Shown here: one piece after another, positions 13,601 through 23,482 of the stretch | Numbering within the stretch: the stretch's first letter is position 1 | Layout of the letters: every line of letters starts with the position of its first letter | NCBI GenBank assembly: GCA_916700875.1 | Contig: CAKAKS010000273.1 | Coordinates: forward strand, 1 to 64,000 | Length of the DNA: 64,000 nt | DNA from: Sebastes aleutianus | Lineage: Eukaryota; Chordata; Actinopteri; Perciformes; Sebastidae | Direction of reading: 5' to 3' | The notes under the pieces: generated by a model | The model's input: the letters and a program-made list of their open reading frames with translations, nothing else | Database searches by the model: none | Told to the model about the DNA's origin: nothing | Program-made: the position numbers and the translations under genes

Positions 13601-16600
13601 AAGGGAGGTTATGTGCGGGACTATTTCTTTGCAAGGTGCAGTAAAAAAGTAGAAATATATTTATTAGAATAGATGTGCTGTCTTCAAGGAATAGTCCAAC
13701 ATCTTCCTTTTGCAAGAGTTAGATAAGAAAACTGATATATCCATGTCTGTGCGTTTAAATACAGATAGCCTAACTTAACATCAAGAGGTTCTGTGCAAAG
13801 TTTAAAAATGTGCCTTTGAGCTTATTAAGTATCAGGAGGATAAAAACAAGAATTTGTGATTTTAGGGGGATTTACTATTGATGGACAACAGTTTATCCAT
13901 CCGCCCAGTACGTCTGCCTCTGTCTACGGTATAAACAAAACAACCTCTAAAGCTCAATGAAGTTTAATCTGTGCATGAACGGAAATCATAATTTGCTCCA
14001 TTCTTAACAATCTTGCAGTCCCTGAACAGATAACTGATCAAACCCTGCTGTTTCTCCGTTGCAGCCCTCCTGCAGCAGAACCTGCTGTCTCTTCCCTGTC
14101 AGAGTCAAACTAGTCTCATGCAGCATCAACCTGGACTGGCTCTGACTCCACAGGTACATCCACTTCCTGTTTACATTCACATCAACACAAAGTAGAATGC
14201 ACCAAGAAAGTCTCATGGACTAAAGTGACATGAAGCGGCTGCAATAAATATACACTTCAGCATATTGGTCCACTCCCATGTTGATAAGAGGATTAAATAC
14301 TTGACAAATCTCCCTTTAAGGTTCATTTTGAACAGATAAATATGTCTGATTAATATGCGATTAATCACAATTAAATATCTTAATCAATTGACAGCCCTTA
14401 TAATTATACTTTAGGTACAAACGGTAAAAGGATACCAGCAGAAAACCAGAATCTGGATATCTGGCCAAGTTAACGTTGCGTCTTGCAGATACATTATGGT
14501 TGTTGTTGTGCTACAGGACAGTAAAAAACTTGTTTTCATTTACATCACCTGGAAACTGAAAGATTTGTCTCCTGTGCTGTCTCTCCGATCTGATCCAGGC
14601 TATGAGTCGCTCCGGTCTGGCCGGGCCGTCGATGGAGAACCACATGGACATGTCCCACCTGCAGATGCCCAAACACATGTCAGTACCACCACAGGAGGAA
14701 CCCAGTGACCTGGAGGAGCTGGAGCAGTTCGCTAAAGCGTTCAAACAGAGACGCATCAAACTGGGCTTCACCCAGGTAATTAAGAGGAAGAACAACACTA
14801 CGATCGAGTTATGAATATTTATATAAACCAAGACAGAGTTTCTAAAGTCCTTAAGGATATTTACTTTCAAACGTATATGAAGATTTTTGTATCCTGTAAT
14901 TCTCAGGTTGCTCCCTCAGGTCGTATTCATGGTTAAATGACTAGAACAACTTGACACACAGTGCAGAGTTACATCTCAGGTTCTCAGCTTTCAGAAGATG
15001 TACACCGCTTCTATGTGACATCTACTGTTGACCTGCTATCTCCCCCTAAACACCCCTGGATCCCCCTAAAGAAGACTAAAAAACGGGTCTATTGTGGGTC
15101 TCAGAGGGTTAAGTTTAGGCAACAAATCCACTTAGTTAGGTTTGGGAAAAACGTCATGGTTCGGGCTTAAAATAAGGAAGTAAACTAAGTAAAATACACA
15201 TGTAAACAACGCAATAGAAGTACGAAAAACACGTCACAAACATTACAAAATATCACCATAAGCAGTCTTTCTCATGTTTTTATTCTACGTACTATCTCTG
15301 AGCGTAGCATGTTTATGTTGATGCATTTACCTTGCATTCAATACGGACTACATGGCGTATGAATGACATACCAAAAGCAAGAATGGCGTTCTTATTGCAC
15401 GCTAAATAACTTGCCGTGTCATTCATACGCCATGTAGTGTGTACAGGTTGGGCTAAACTGACTAGATTTTGGTTGGTTTGGATCAGTTTTTCAAAAAGAT
15501 GTCTTCACGTTTGCAGCAATCAGATTTTATTTTCATGACAAAGATCAATTTCGGGGTTTTATTTTGATCCAATATGATTAAAATGTTCTGATATTTGATC
15601 AAATATGAGCGTGAAAGTTCACTCTTGATCTTGGAAACAGCAGTTTCTGATCAAATATATTTTGTGCTTACTCTATACTCTGATTTTTGCATGATGAGAG
15701 GGTGATATATAGTTCATGTGTGTTTGTGTTTTCACAGGGAGATGTGGGCCTTGCGATGGGAAAACTGTACGGGAACGATTTCAGCCAGACCACAATCTCT
15801 CGCTTCGAGGCTCTCAACCTCAGCTTCAAAAACATGTGCAAGCTCAAACCGCTGCTGGAGAAATGGCTGAGTGACGCAGGTACACCACAGTGACCGACAT
15901 TTTTATTTTATTATTACAGTATCACTGATTATTCTGATAGAAAACAAGCAAAGCAAATGTAAAATACAACAAAATTGTCTCTTTAAGAAGAATTTTAAGC
16001 AGAAAAACAATAATTCTGCAGCACAAAATATGCTCTGAAAGACAGAGTGCAACTGTGACTTACTTTATGATGAATGTTAACATTATATATTTATTTATTT
16101 TTCATTAGAGAACTCGCCTCCCGACTCGATGAACAACCCCACCTCTCTGCCGCCGCTGATGGAGGGCTACGGACGCAAACGGAAAAAGAGGACAAGCATT
16201 GAAACGAACATCAAGATGACTCTGGAGAAACGCTTCATGGATGTGAGTTCACGACTGAATCAATATTAAATGAGTTTTTATTTTTATAGTGAGTGCTTTC
16301 TAGGTCACTGGTTCCCAACCTGGGGGTCCCGACCCCTACTAGGGGTCACCAAAGCTTCACGGCGGGGTCGCGAGGCCTTCTTGGTTTTAAGGGGTGGAAG
16401 ACAACCGTTTTTTGTCTGGACCGCAGAGGGCCATCCCTACAAGCGCAAAACAAAACTCCACCAAGTGTTGGATTTTCCTTATTGGCCGTTGCTCTTTCAA
16501 AACGGCAGAGAACAGTCCTTTATGCAAATGAGCCCGTCCAGCGTGATGCGTCCAGCTCACGAAACGTGGACCAAGCCGTCAAACTAGGCGATATAGTTGT

Positions 16601-19600
16601 AAAATGAAACGAGATTCAGCATCATCGCCTATTTCTGTTTGAAACGTTTGAAACAGCGAGCAGAAAACCAGGCACCAATCAGGTGCACTCTACTTTACGT
16701 CACCGCTTGAACGGCCAGCTGAGCGGAGCAGCGCGTCCCCTAGTGTCCCCGCCGGACCTGGTGGACATGTAGCGCTGGATTTAACATTATAGACGTGACC
16801 GCTGACTATTTGTAGAACAATTAAGCCATAAATTCTGAGACTGACCGAACACGGTCCAGACATATTCTAGGTTTTGACCGAGTCTTGTTAAATATACAGT
16901 TGGCTTATATCTCAGCATTTCATTAATTTCTGTAATGAAAACTAAAGTAAATTGTTATTTTTAAAGTTTGGATTGTTATTTAAGATATAAATCTGAAAAG
17001 TACTCCGCAATAAAAACATCCAAACAATGTTTAAACGTCAGGGAGAAGAAAAAAATGTAAAAAAGAAGCCTATTTAGTGTGAATGATTGTTAAAAATTAA
17101 ATAAAAAAATACATAATACAGACAAAAATGTATATTAAAAGAGAAAAGTCACAAATATAACAGGAAAACTTATCAATAATCTGCTCAAAATTCATCCAAA
17201 TCACTCATTTTACACCAACTTCCTGCAGTTATTGCATCCTATATTTTGGATTATTTGTACAGTTTGTCAGCTGTTCTGTTCTGTTATTGTTATGCATTAA
17301 ATATAATATGTAATATCCATAATGTCACTTAGTCGGGGGTCGTCAGTTTACTCAATGATAGAAAAGTTATAGACACAAGTAACTCCATTACAAACATATT
17401 AAGTTATATGTTAATAATACAACATGTGTTTACAGAGACCCTGATGATGGATCAATATCAGTGGTTGCCAGGCAACTATAAACCTCAAAGACTTCCTGTT
17501 CGAACATTTAAAGGAGGAAATCATGAACATGTTTTGTTTTGTTTCCAGAACCCGAAGCCCAACTCGGAGGAGATAACTCTGATCTCAGAGCAGCTCGGCA
17601 TGGAGAAGGAGGTGGTTCGGGTTTGGTTCTGTAATCGGCGTCAGAAGGAGAAGAGGATCTACTGCCCCGTGACGACTCTATCGGTCAAGTCACACAGCTA
17701 CAACTCCAGAATGGTTAGCGGTCTAAAAACATTTCCATAGATTCTAACTTACTGATATTTCAGAGCCGTGGTCGGGGTATATGTTAAATATGGATCTCGT
17801 TGGTTATAAAGCAAGATAAGAAGATATTGTACAGTCCTAATATGAAGTTGTCTTTATCTAATCCATTCTCACTGTTTCAGGCCGGAGCATCCAGATCCTA
17901 CAGCCCTCTGGCTTCAGGTGGAGGCAAGTACTGTTTACATTCAGCTATTGATTAGCTTCATTCTTAAAGGTCCCGTATGGTAAAAAGTGAGATTTTCATG
18001 TATTTTATATCATAAAGCAGGTTTAAGTGCTTTATAAATACTGTTAAACTATCAAAACGCTCAATATACAGAGAAATACACACACAGCATGTATTCAGAA
18101 ATTGTGCGTTTGAAACAAGCTGTTCGTATTTCTGTCCATTTGTGATGTCACAAATATACAATATATAGATCAGTACACGGTTTTAAACATAAACATTCTA
18201 AATGTGTCCCAGTTTATTTCCTGTTGCAGTGTATGTAAATAACATCAGCTGACAGGAAGTCCACATGGACTCCAGCTGTTGCCTAGCAATGCAATTCCGT
18301 TGCAATTCTGTTGAAATGCACTAAAACGGAGCGTTTCAGACAGAGGGTGAATACAGGTATATTCAGACAGACATTATGAGGAGAATAATGTGTTTTTTTT
18401 AACATTACAGCATGTAAACATGTTCTAGTAGAAACACAAAATACAAGTATGAACCTGAAAATGAGCATGATATGGGACCTTTAATGTTGGAAACAACACA
18501 ACATTTTGATCTCTTATCTGACTATCCAGGGCTAAACAAACACACCTTTAGAGCTGCATATATGTACTACATAATATTGTTTTTACGTTTTCCTTCCAGT
18601 GTCATCAAATTCGTCTCCTAACAGTCTAAGCCGTGAAGCTTCTCCTAACGGTCTGTCCATGTCCTCAGCCTCCATCTCTCTAACGTCTCAGGTCAACCCG
18701 GCTTCCTACGGCACACCAGGGTAACAAACATTAACCCAAACACACACCTGCTTTATCCTCTAATACAAGATACAAGAACAATGAGCCTTTCAGCTGTGAC
18801 ACAAAGGAGATTTAGAGCTGCTGGGAGGCAGATTTAGTTAGCACTGGACAGAGCTAGGCTTGCAGTTTCCCCTGTTTCTAGTGTTTGTGCTAAGCTAAGC
18901 AGTTGCTAAATGGATTTCCCTAAATGTCAAACTATTCCCTTTTAATATCCAGAGCATTAATATAGCAGTAAACAACCTTTTCCTATGTAAAGATATAGAT
19001 GAGTAATGTCTAACCCAGGGGTCAGAGGTCAGCAACCTGCAGCTCTTTAGCTCCTCTCCAGTGGCTCCCTGTGGATTTCTTTTTTTTTTTTAATTAGTGG
19101 AAATTAATAACTGTTTTTTGTTTACATTTTAATTTTTATGTATCATTGTTGTAGGTCTATGGTATGACGGTACGACGGAGTATTAGGGCCACATTGAGGG
19201 AAAAAAATAAATCTGAGATTTTGAGAATAAAGTCATAATATTATAAAGTAGTAATTTAACGTGTTATTTTACTACTACTACTTTTTTTCTCGTAAAGTTA
19301 TGACTTTATTTTCGTAATATTATGACTTTTTTCTCGTAATATTACGACTTTTTTCTCGTTATTACGACTTTTTTCTCCTGAAGTTTTGACTTTATTCTCG
19401 TAATATTATGACTTTTTTTCTTGTAAAGTTATGACTTTATTCTTGTAACATTATGACTTTTTTCTCGTAATATTCTGACTTTATCCTGGAAATCTCAGAT
19501 GTTTTTTCCCTCAATGTGGCCCTAATACTCCGTAGTACATTGTCTCTTTGGCCCTCACTGCATTAGACTTAGATACTATATACTTAGACTATAAACTGTG

Positions 19601-19746
19601 TTACCTTCATCACAATGATCACATGATTTGTGGCTAAAATGTCTCTTTTGATAGTAAAGGTTGCTGAGCTCTGCTCTAAGTGGATCCTTCTTTGTCCTTT
19701 CAGGTCCTGGTACCGTACATGGAATCCTGCAGTTTATCCTCACTGA
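3713..19746 (+). CDS. pou2f3: POU domain class 2 transcription factor 3 (Oct-11/Skn-1a), 12 coding exons, 399 aa
   Basis: Coding exons: 3713-3761, 9710-9738, 11983-12084, 13216-13321, 14065-14153, 14599-14775, 15738-15879, 16109-16242, 17549-17713, 17881-17923, 18600-18720, 19704-19746; phases join without a stop to give 399 aa (human about 436). The POU-specific domain is at about residues 158-231, starting EEPSDLEELEQFAKAFKQRR. The homeodomain is at about 254-313, with RKRKKRTSIE at its start and the recognition helix VVRVWFCNRRQKEK at 298-311. Assignment to POU2F3 rather than POU2F1 or POU2F2 rests on the N-terminal IKTED block (human IKTEDLSDS) and the C-terminal SWYR...YPH end (human SWYRWNHSTYLH). 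It is a nuclear octamer-binding factor that specifies tuft/chemosensory cells and acts in epidermis. The exon 3 donor (GTCGGT) is weak and exon 10 seems to use a GC donor. An untranslated first exon probably precedes it. Confidence 0.93.
4670..5530. repeat. Minisatellite of about 20-bp units
   Basis: About 40 copies of ACAACTACAAAGAGACAAA with variants (CACA, CGCA, a short 16-mer). A block of about 200 bp is itself repeated (around 4840-5000 and 5120-5260), which shows higher-order amplification. The repeat lies in pou2f3 intron 1. Hydrophobic frames across it are translation artefacts. Confidence 0.9.
6046..6730. mobile_element. MITE-like repeat, GGGCTGTCAA family (copy 1)
   Basis: Starts GGGCTGTCAAAGTTAACGC and ends with GCGATTAAAT-type sequence. 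It shares long blocks (CCTTGACCTCTGACCTCCAG, GGGTACCCACGAGTCTCC, CATGTTGATAAGAG) with copies at 10224 and 14262. Complete members seem bounded by GGGCTGTCAA and TTGACAGCCC. Confidence 0.65.
7541..7606. repeat. TG microsatellite interrupted by GTCCA
   Basis: Two TG tracts, about 9 and 22 units, separated by CCAG. A second CA tract lies at about 7783-7803. Confidence 0.9.
8280..9082. mobile_element. TTAA-flanked MITE-like element (AGGGACT ends), copy 1
   Basis: Bounded by TTAA|AGGGACTG at the left and AGTCCCT|TTAA at the right, which fits a piggyBac- or Kolobok-type TTAA target duplication. It shares internal blocks with 23557-24163 and 24320-24654 (for example TTAGTTTAGCTCTGAGAATA). No open transposase frame is visible. 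Confidence 0.6.
10218..10960. mobile_element. GGGCTGTCAA element (copy 2) with an internal GGACATTTTT tandem array
   Basis: Same family as 6046-6730, interrupted at 10510-10780 by an irregular tandem array of TTTTTCGGACA-like units. The mirror is 63190-63930, where the array has a different order and number of units. Near 10280 the left copy lacks about 8 bp that the right copy keeps. Confidence 0.7.
11488..11496 (+). promoter_or_regulatory. TATA box inside pou2f3 intron 2; possible internal promoter
   Basis: TATAAATAG is a near-ideal TATA box, followed by CpG-containing sequence and an ATG at 11587 that opens a 50-codon frame before a stop. The start of the next coding exon is 500 bp downstream. 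The box is kept in the mirror copy (62621-62629). POU2F3 in mammals has isoforms with different N termini, so an alternative first exon is plausible, but no donor in the right phase was found in the 50-codon frame. Confidence 0.35.
12230..12800. repeat. AAATA-rich dispersed repeat
   Basis: AT-rich stretch with many AAATAAATA units, then a block (GGGAATTATTACAAAGATAA ... AACAGAAATATCAATTTATA) shared with 2340-2520 and 33175-33345. Mirror at about 61300-61890. Confidence 0.7.
13390..13880. repeat. Percomorph dispersed repeat (AGTTAGATGAGAAGA / TTAGCTTAGCATAAAGACTG)
   Basis: Shares the blocks AGAGTTAGATGAGAAGA, TTAGCTTAGCATAAAGACTG and TTAATCTGTA with 24186-24318 and 29310-29475. Part recurs at 18800-18960. 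Mirror at about 60240-60735. Confidence 0.65.
14262..14400. mobile_element. 3' end of a GGGCTGTCAA element (copy 3)
   Basis: Holds the last 140 bp of the family, ending TTGACAGCCC. In the right arm the corresponding insertion (59700-59955) is longer and replaces about 100 bp of left-arm flank. Confidence 0.65.
15347..15438. repeat. Perfect 22-bp inverted repeat, 48-bp loop
   Basis: The arm at 15347-15368 (ACTACATGGCGTATGAATGA and two more bases) is the exact complement of 15417-15438. It lies in pou2f3 intron 6; mirror at about 58645-58740. Probably the ends of a small non-autonomous element. Confidence 0.85.
16303..17370. mobile_element. hAT-like non-autonomous element, CACTGGTTCCCAACC end (copy 1)
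   Basis: Starts CACTGGTTCCCAACCTGGGG in pou2f3 intron 8 and runs to a GGGGTCGTCAGTTTACTCAA block. It shares long internal segments with 20294-20990 in opposite orientation. No transposase domain is recognised. Mirror at about 56750-57825. Confidence 0.7.
17964..18484. mobile_element. TTAA-flanked MITE-like element (AGGTCCC ends)
   Basis: Exact TTAA at both edges, with AGGTCCC at one end and GGGACCT at the other, so it is a complete unit of 513 bp between target duplications in pou2f3 intron 10. Mirror at about 55633-56150. Confidence 0.75.
19017..19690. mobile_element. Nested hAT-like element with foldback core
   Basis: Outer ends resemble CAGGGGTCAGCAACCTG. Inside, CGGAGTATTAGGGCCACATT (about 19175) pairs with its complement at about 19515-19535, enclosing alternating TCGTAATATTATGACTTT units. 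The same unit recurs at 25885-26165. Mirror at about 54460-55100. Confidence 0.6.
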
Positions 19747-20202
19747 AAGAAACTGAAGCTTTTTGAAGATTGTTTTTGTTTTGAGAAGGATATACATTAC
19801 ATACGCTGAAGAGATGTGTTGCGGAGTGAACGCTGTTATGAACAGAGGTTTACGACCGCAGGCTAAAAACCTTAGACGGACCCATAAGACAGCGGAGGAC
19901 TGCAAACACACACCACCACCTCCACCACCCTGCTGTTACAGGACAGCCTCCAGCTGTTTGATTTGTGTTCATGTGACTCTCTTTACTCTGCGTAGAGGAA
20001 AAACACACAGAAAAACACACCTGACGAGATATCATTAGTGGGGGGTTCTGGGAGTTCGAGCCTCAAATAGACTCGGTTTGAATGATTGTGTGCCATCTTT
20101 AATGCTGGACTCTCAGTGGTTGTTGTTGCTGTTATTGTATGTTTTTTATGTTATAGTTGTGAATTTGATTCAATCCTACATTGCATACAGCCAGCCTGTC
20201 TA

Positions 20203-20208
20203 AATAAA
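20203..20208 (+). terminator. pou2f3: Poly(A) signal of pou2f3
   Basis: AATAAA lies about 460 bp after the stop codon at 19744-19746. It is the first clear polyadenylation hexamer downstream and is conserved in the mirror copy at about 53934-53939. It implies a 3' UTR of roughly 480 nt. Confidence 0.6.
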
Positions 20209-20293
20209 TATGACAAAGGGATTTCATAGAGCTGTTTGGCCTTTATATTAGTGAACAGAACGGCTTTTGATTTGGTTATTTTAGCTCTATAAG

Positions 20294-20990
20294 GCAGTGG
20301 TTCCCAACCTTTTTACCCCTTTTCTGTCATGGAGTAAACTGACGACCCCTGAATAAGTCAATATTTTATGCATATTTCATATTATTATTCAATGCATAAC
20401 AATAACAGTACTGATAAACTAACAAACTTTACAATTAACCCAAATAGTGAATGCAATAACTGCAGGAAAATGAGCGATTTGGATGAATTTTTAGCAGATT
20501 ATTGAGAAGGTTTCCTGTTATTTTTGAGGCTTTTAACTTTTAATACAACTTTTTTTCTGTATTATGTTTTTTATTTTTTATTTTTAAAAATCACTCACAC
20601 TTAATAGGCTTATTTTTTACATTTTTTTTCTTCTCCCTATCACTTAGACATTGTTTTTGTTTTTTTATTGCGGAGTACTTTTCAGATTTTTTAGTTTATA
20701 TCTTAAATAACAATCCAAACTTTAAAAATAACAATTTAATTTAGTTTTCTTTACAGAAATTAATGAAATATTGAGATATAGGCCAACTATATATTTAACA
20801 AGACTCGTCAAAACCTAGAATATGAGCAGATTATTAACAATCATTTATACTTAATATTCTTATTTTTTTGACAAATTTAGTGTTTTTTTTTACACTTGAC
20901 CATTGTTTTATTCGCTCTTTAGTTGTTTTAACTTTAAATCAAGAAGGTGAAGCTTTGGCGACACCCTCAGGTTGGGAACCAGTGCTTTAA
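20294..20990. mobile_element. hAT-like non-autonomous element (copy 2)
   Basis: Begins CAGTGGTTCCCAACCT and ends GGTTGGGAACCAGTG, flanked by CTATAAGG and CTTTAAGG (7 of 8 alike), consistent with an 8-bp hAT target duplication. About 700 bp, no transposase. Mirror at about 53160-53855. Confidence 0.75.
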
Positions 20991-21756
20991 GGGATAAATC
21001 TTTATTACAGCGTGGGTCTTATTATTGCAGTTTTGGCCGTCATTTCTATCAGCTATGATCACAACGGTGAAGAAGAAGAAGCAGTGACACTAATAATCCA
21101 TTATTGCACTAGAAGTGTGAAAATAAGTGTGACTGTCCTGGGGCTTTGTTTACAAACCGTCTGATCCTCTGCTCATGTTTGTTGACCTGTTGGACTTCTT
21201 TTTAGCGATGTTAAGATAAGATAATCCTTGTGTAACAAGAGGCATCAGCAAAAAAAAAAACAAGATATAATAAATACGTAAAGATATTGGTGAAAACTTT
21301 ATGAAAACTACAAAAAAATAAGACCCAAATTATAATAAAGTGGAATTATAACACTTTTAAAGGCTCTGAAAACACCATTTTCTAACAAAGTTAGAGCTGT
21401 TTTGGTTATTTTACATGAGAGACATTTCTGTATTTGTGTTTTTGTTCTCTGGTTTAAAGGCGACGTCACAGTCCTGATGAAAAACAGGTTCGCTTTAGTG
21501 TTTGTTTTTTGTCAACAAATCCCATGAGGAGACCAAAACCAACAATGTGTTAGTCCGGCTATTAATACTTTTTAGGTTTCCCGACCCTATCTGTAGCTCT
21601 CATTACCCCAAAAATCCATTATCTCATACTTTATTTATAGTTTTACTTTTAAATATAGCTGGGCACTGTAGTTTCTAGCAAACGCTTCTCAAACAGGAGT
21701 AAACTTTGAGTTTGTTGGGGACTATTTTCAGCAGCAGATTAAGATATCAGGCGCAA

Positions 21757-22573
21757 ATAGACTTTATATAAAGATGGACGACGCGTCTCCACTTCCTCCC
21801 ACTGTACAGAAGTGAAGCCAAAACAAAGAATGTATATTACCAAGAAGTGAAAGTCAATTGTTCGTTTCATTGCAACATCAGCGCCCACCAGCAGAGCTAC
21901 ACTTCCGCCATTTTGGACTGAAAGCGACTACCGGGCGCCAGTAAAAACGTCCGCCTACAAAGTGGCGCCCAAAAGTAACACTAAATTGTTTATGTTTTAT
22001 TGTCATATTTTATGTTGAACAATAAAATATTATAAATATAACAAACATTTTCAGTCCAAAATTGCGGCAGCGGCTGTTGTCAAAAAAACATTGGAGTTTC
22101 ATCTCTTTGCTTCTATACTCCAAAATGACCCGGATACGGGAGCGGCACATATCGAGATTTTGATTTGGAGCCAGAGTTTGTGCAGTAGTGATCGGGAAGG
22201 TGGAGCCGCGGTATCGAGGTCACCTGCCCAAACCGATCGCGAGCCGAACACGGAGAGACTAACAGCTGTCAATCATGACGTCTCACCTCCTTTTTATAGC
22301 ATGAAATAACTAATTAAAACCAAACTTAGCAGAAAAATTAACACTTGAACAAACAAACATCTTGATAAGAACTACCTAAAATGTGATAAAAAAATGTATT
22401 TGACGTGTACTTTGACTTTTTAGTTTGTCCCATGTCCCATGTCCCATTCGTTAACATGGAAGGGGGCGGGACTTATAAGCTAGACTGCAACCAGCCACCA
22501 GGGCGCGATCAGGATGTTTTGGCTTCACTTTTAGGGGAGCTGTCATGTCGTCTATCTTTATAAACAGTCTGTG
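21757..22573. mobile_element. Dispersed element with GACTTTATATAAAGATGGAC ends
   Basis: The first bases (ATAGACTTTATATAAAGATG) are complementary, with mismatches, to the last (CTATCTTTATAAACAGTCTG), so it has imperfect terminal inverted repeats. It is intergenic between pou2f3 and slc37a2. Mirror at about 51605-52395. Confidence 0.55.
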
Positions 22574-23221
22574 GGTGTAATACTTCCTAGTAGGATCTGT
22601 TCATTGTTGGTTTTGGTGTTTTCATGTTGACAATAAGTAGAATTAAATGAAGTTAGTTGTGAGAAGATGTTGACCTTTGCTGGCAGCTTCTGTTTATTAT
22701 GTCTGTTACTTCCTGCTGTAGCTCGTCGTCAAGTCGAGGTCTGACTGCTCTCGTTTGTTTGGTTGTTTAGTTGAGTGTTCAGTGTATATTTTATTTTATA
22801 GAAATGTTTTGCAGTGGTACGAAACTCTGAGCTAAGTAAAAACCAACCACTATAATAACGATGTTATATACTTCTACAGCAGGTACTTTTTAAAGTGAAC
22901 TTTCTACTGATGCTAAAAGGTTGAAAGTGGGAACGGTGCCGTCTCTGAGTCTCAGGGAATCATTTGTCTTTACCTCTTATTAACTTTCATTTCCTGTCAT
23001 TAAACGGACGATGACCATGACGTGGCTTCTTTCTTTTAAATGATGCAAAGAGTATATATGTTTTAAGTATATAAATATAATGAACATAATATAAACAGCA
23101 ACAGCACGTACTACCAAACTGAAATGTGACATATAATTGACCTGAAATGGTGAGCGTTGTGTGGATGCAGCGACTACGGAGGCAGAAATTAAGAAAGAAA
23201 ACTCAGTACAGTATGTACACT

Positions 23222-23227
23222 TTTAAT
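23222..23227 (-). terminator. slc37a2: Likely poly(A) signal of slc37a2
   Basis: ATTAAA on the minus strand, about 255 bp past the stop codon at 23485-23483. It is the common variant hexamer. The mirror copy keeps it at about 50956-50961. Confidence 0.45.
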
Positions 23228-23482
23228 GATAAAAGAATATTAAAACAAAACAAAGTTAAGTTAAAAAGGCGTCGTCTCCATAAAGACATAGTTCTCTCTC
23301 TTGTTTTACAATAAGAAGAAGGCTTCAGTGGTCCGTTTAGTGCCTGAAATCTTCCACTGGTGGCTCCGCTGGTTTCCATTCAGCCTAAATGGAAAGAGGT
23401 CGTCGTGTCCACTGAGGTCAGTTTCAGCATTGTGTCCCTCTTTTCTGTGTTTGGTTCCCAGTTTGATTGTGTGTTGAGTGTT

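Noticed and set aside
16270..16607. Overlapping frames of about 105 codons after pou2f3 exon 8
   Set aside because: They fall in a hAT-like non-autonomous element and show no transposase motif.
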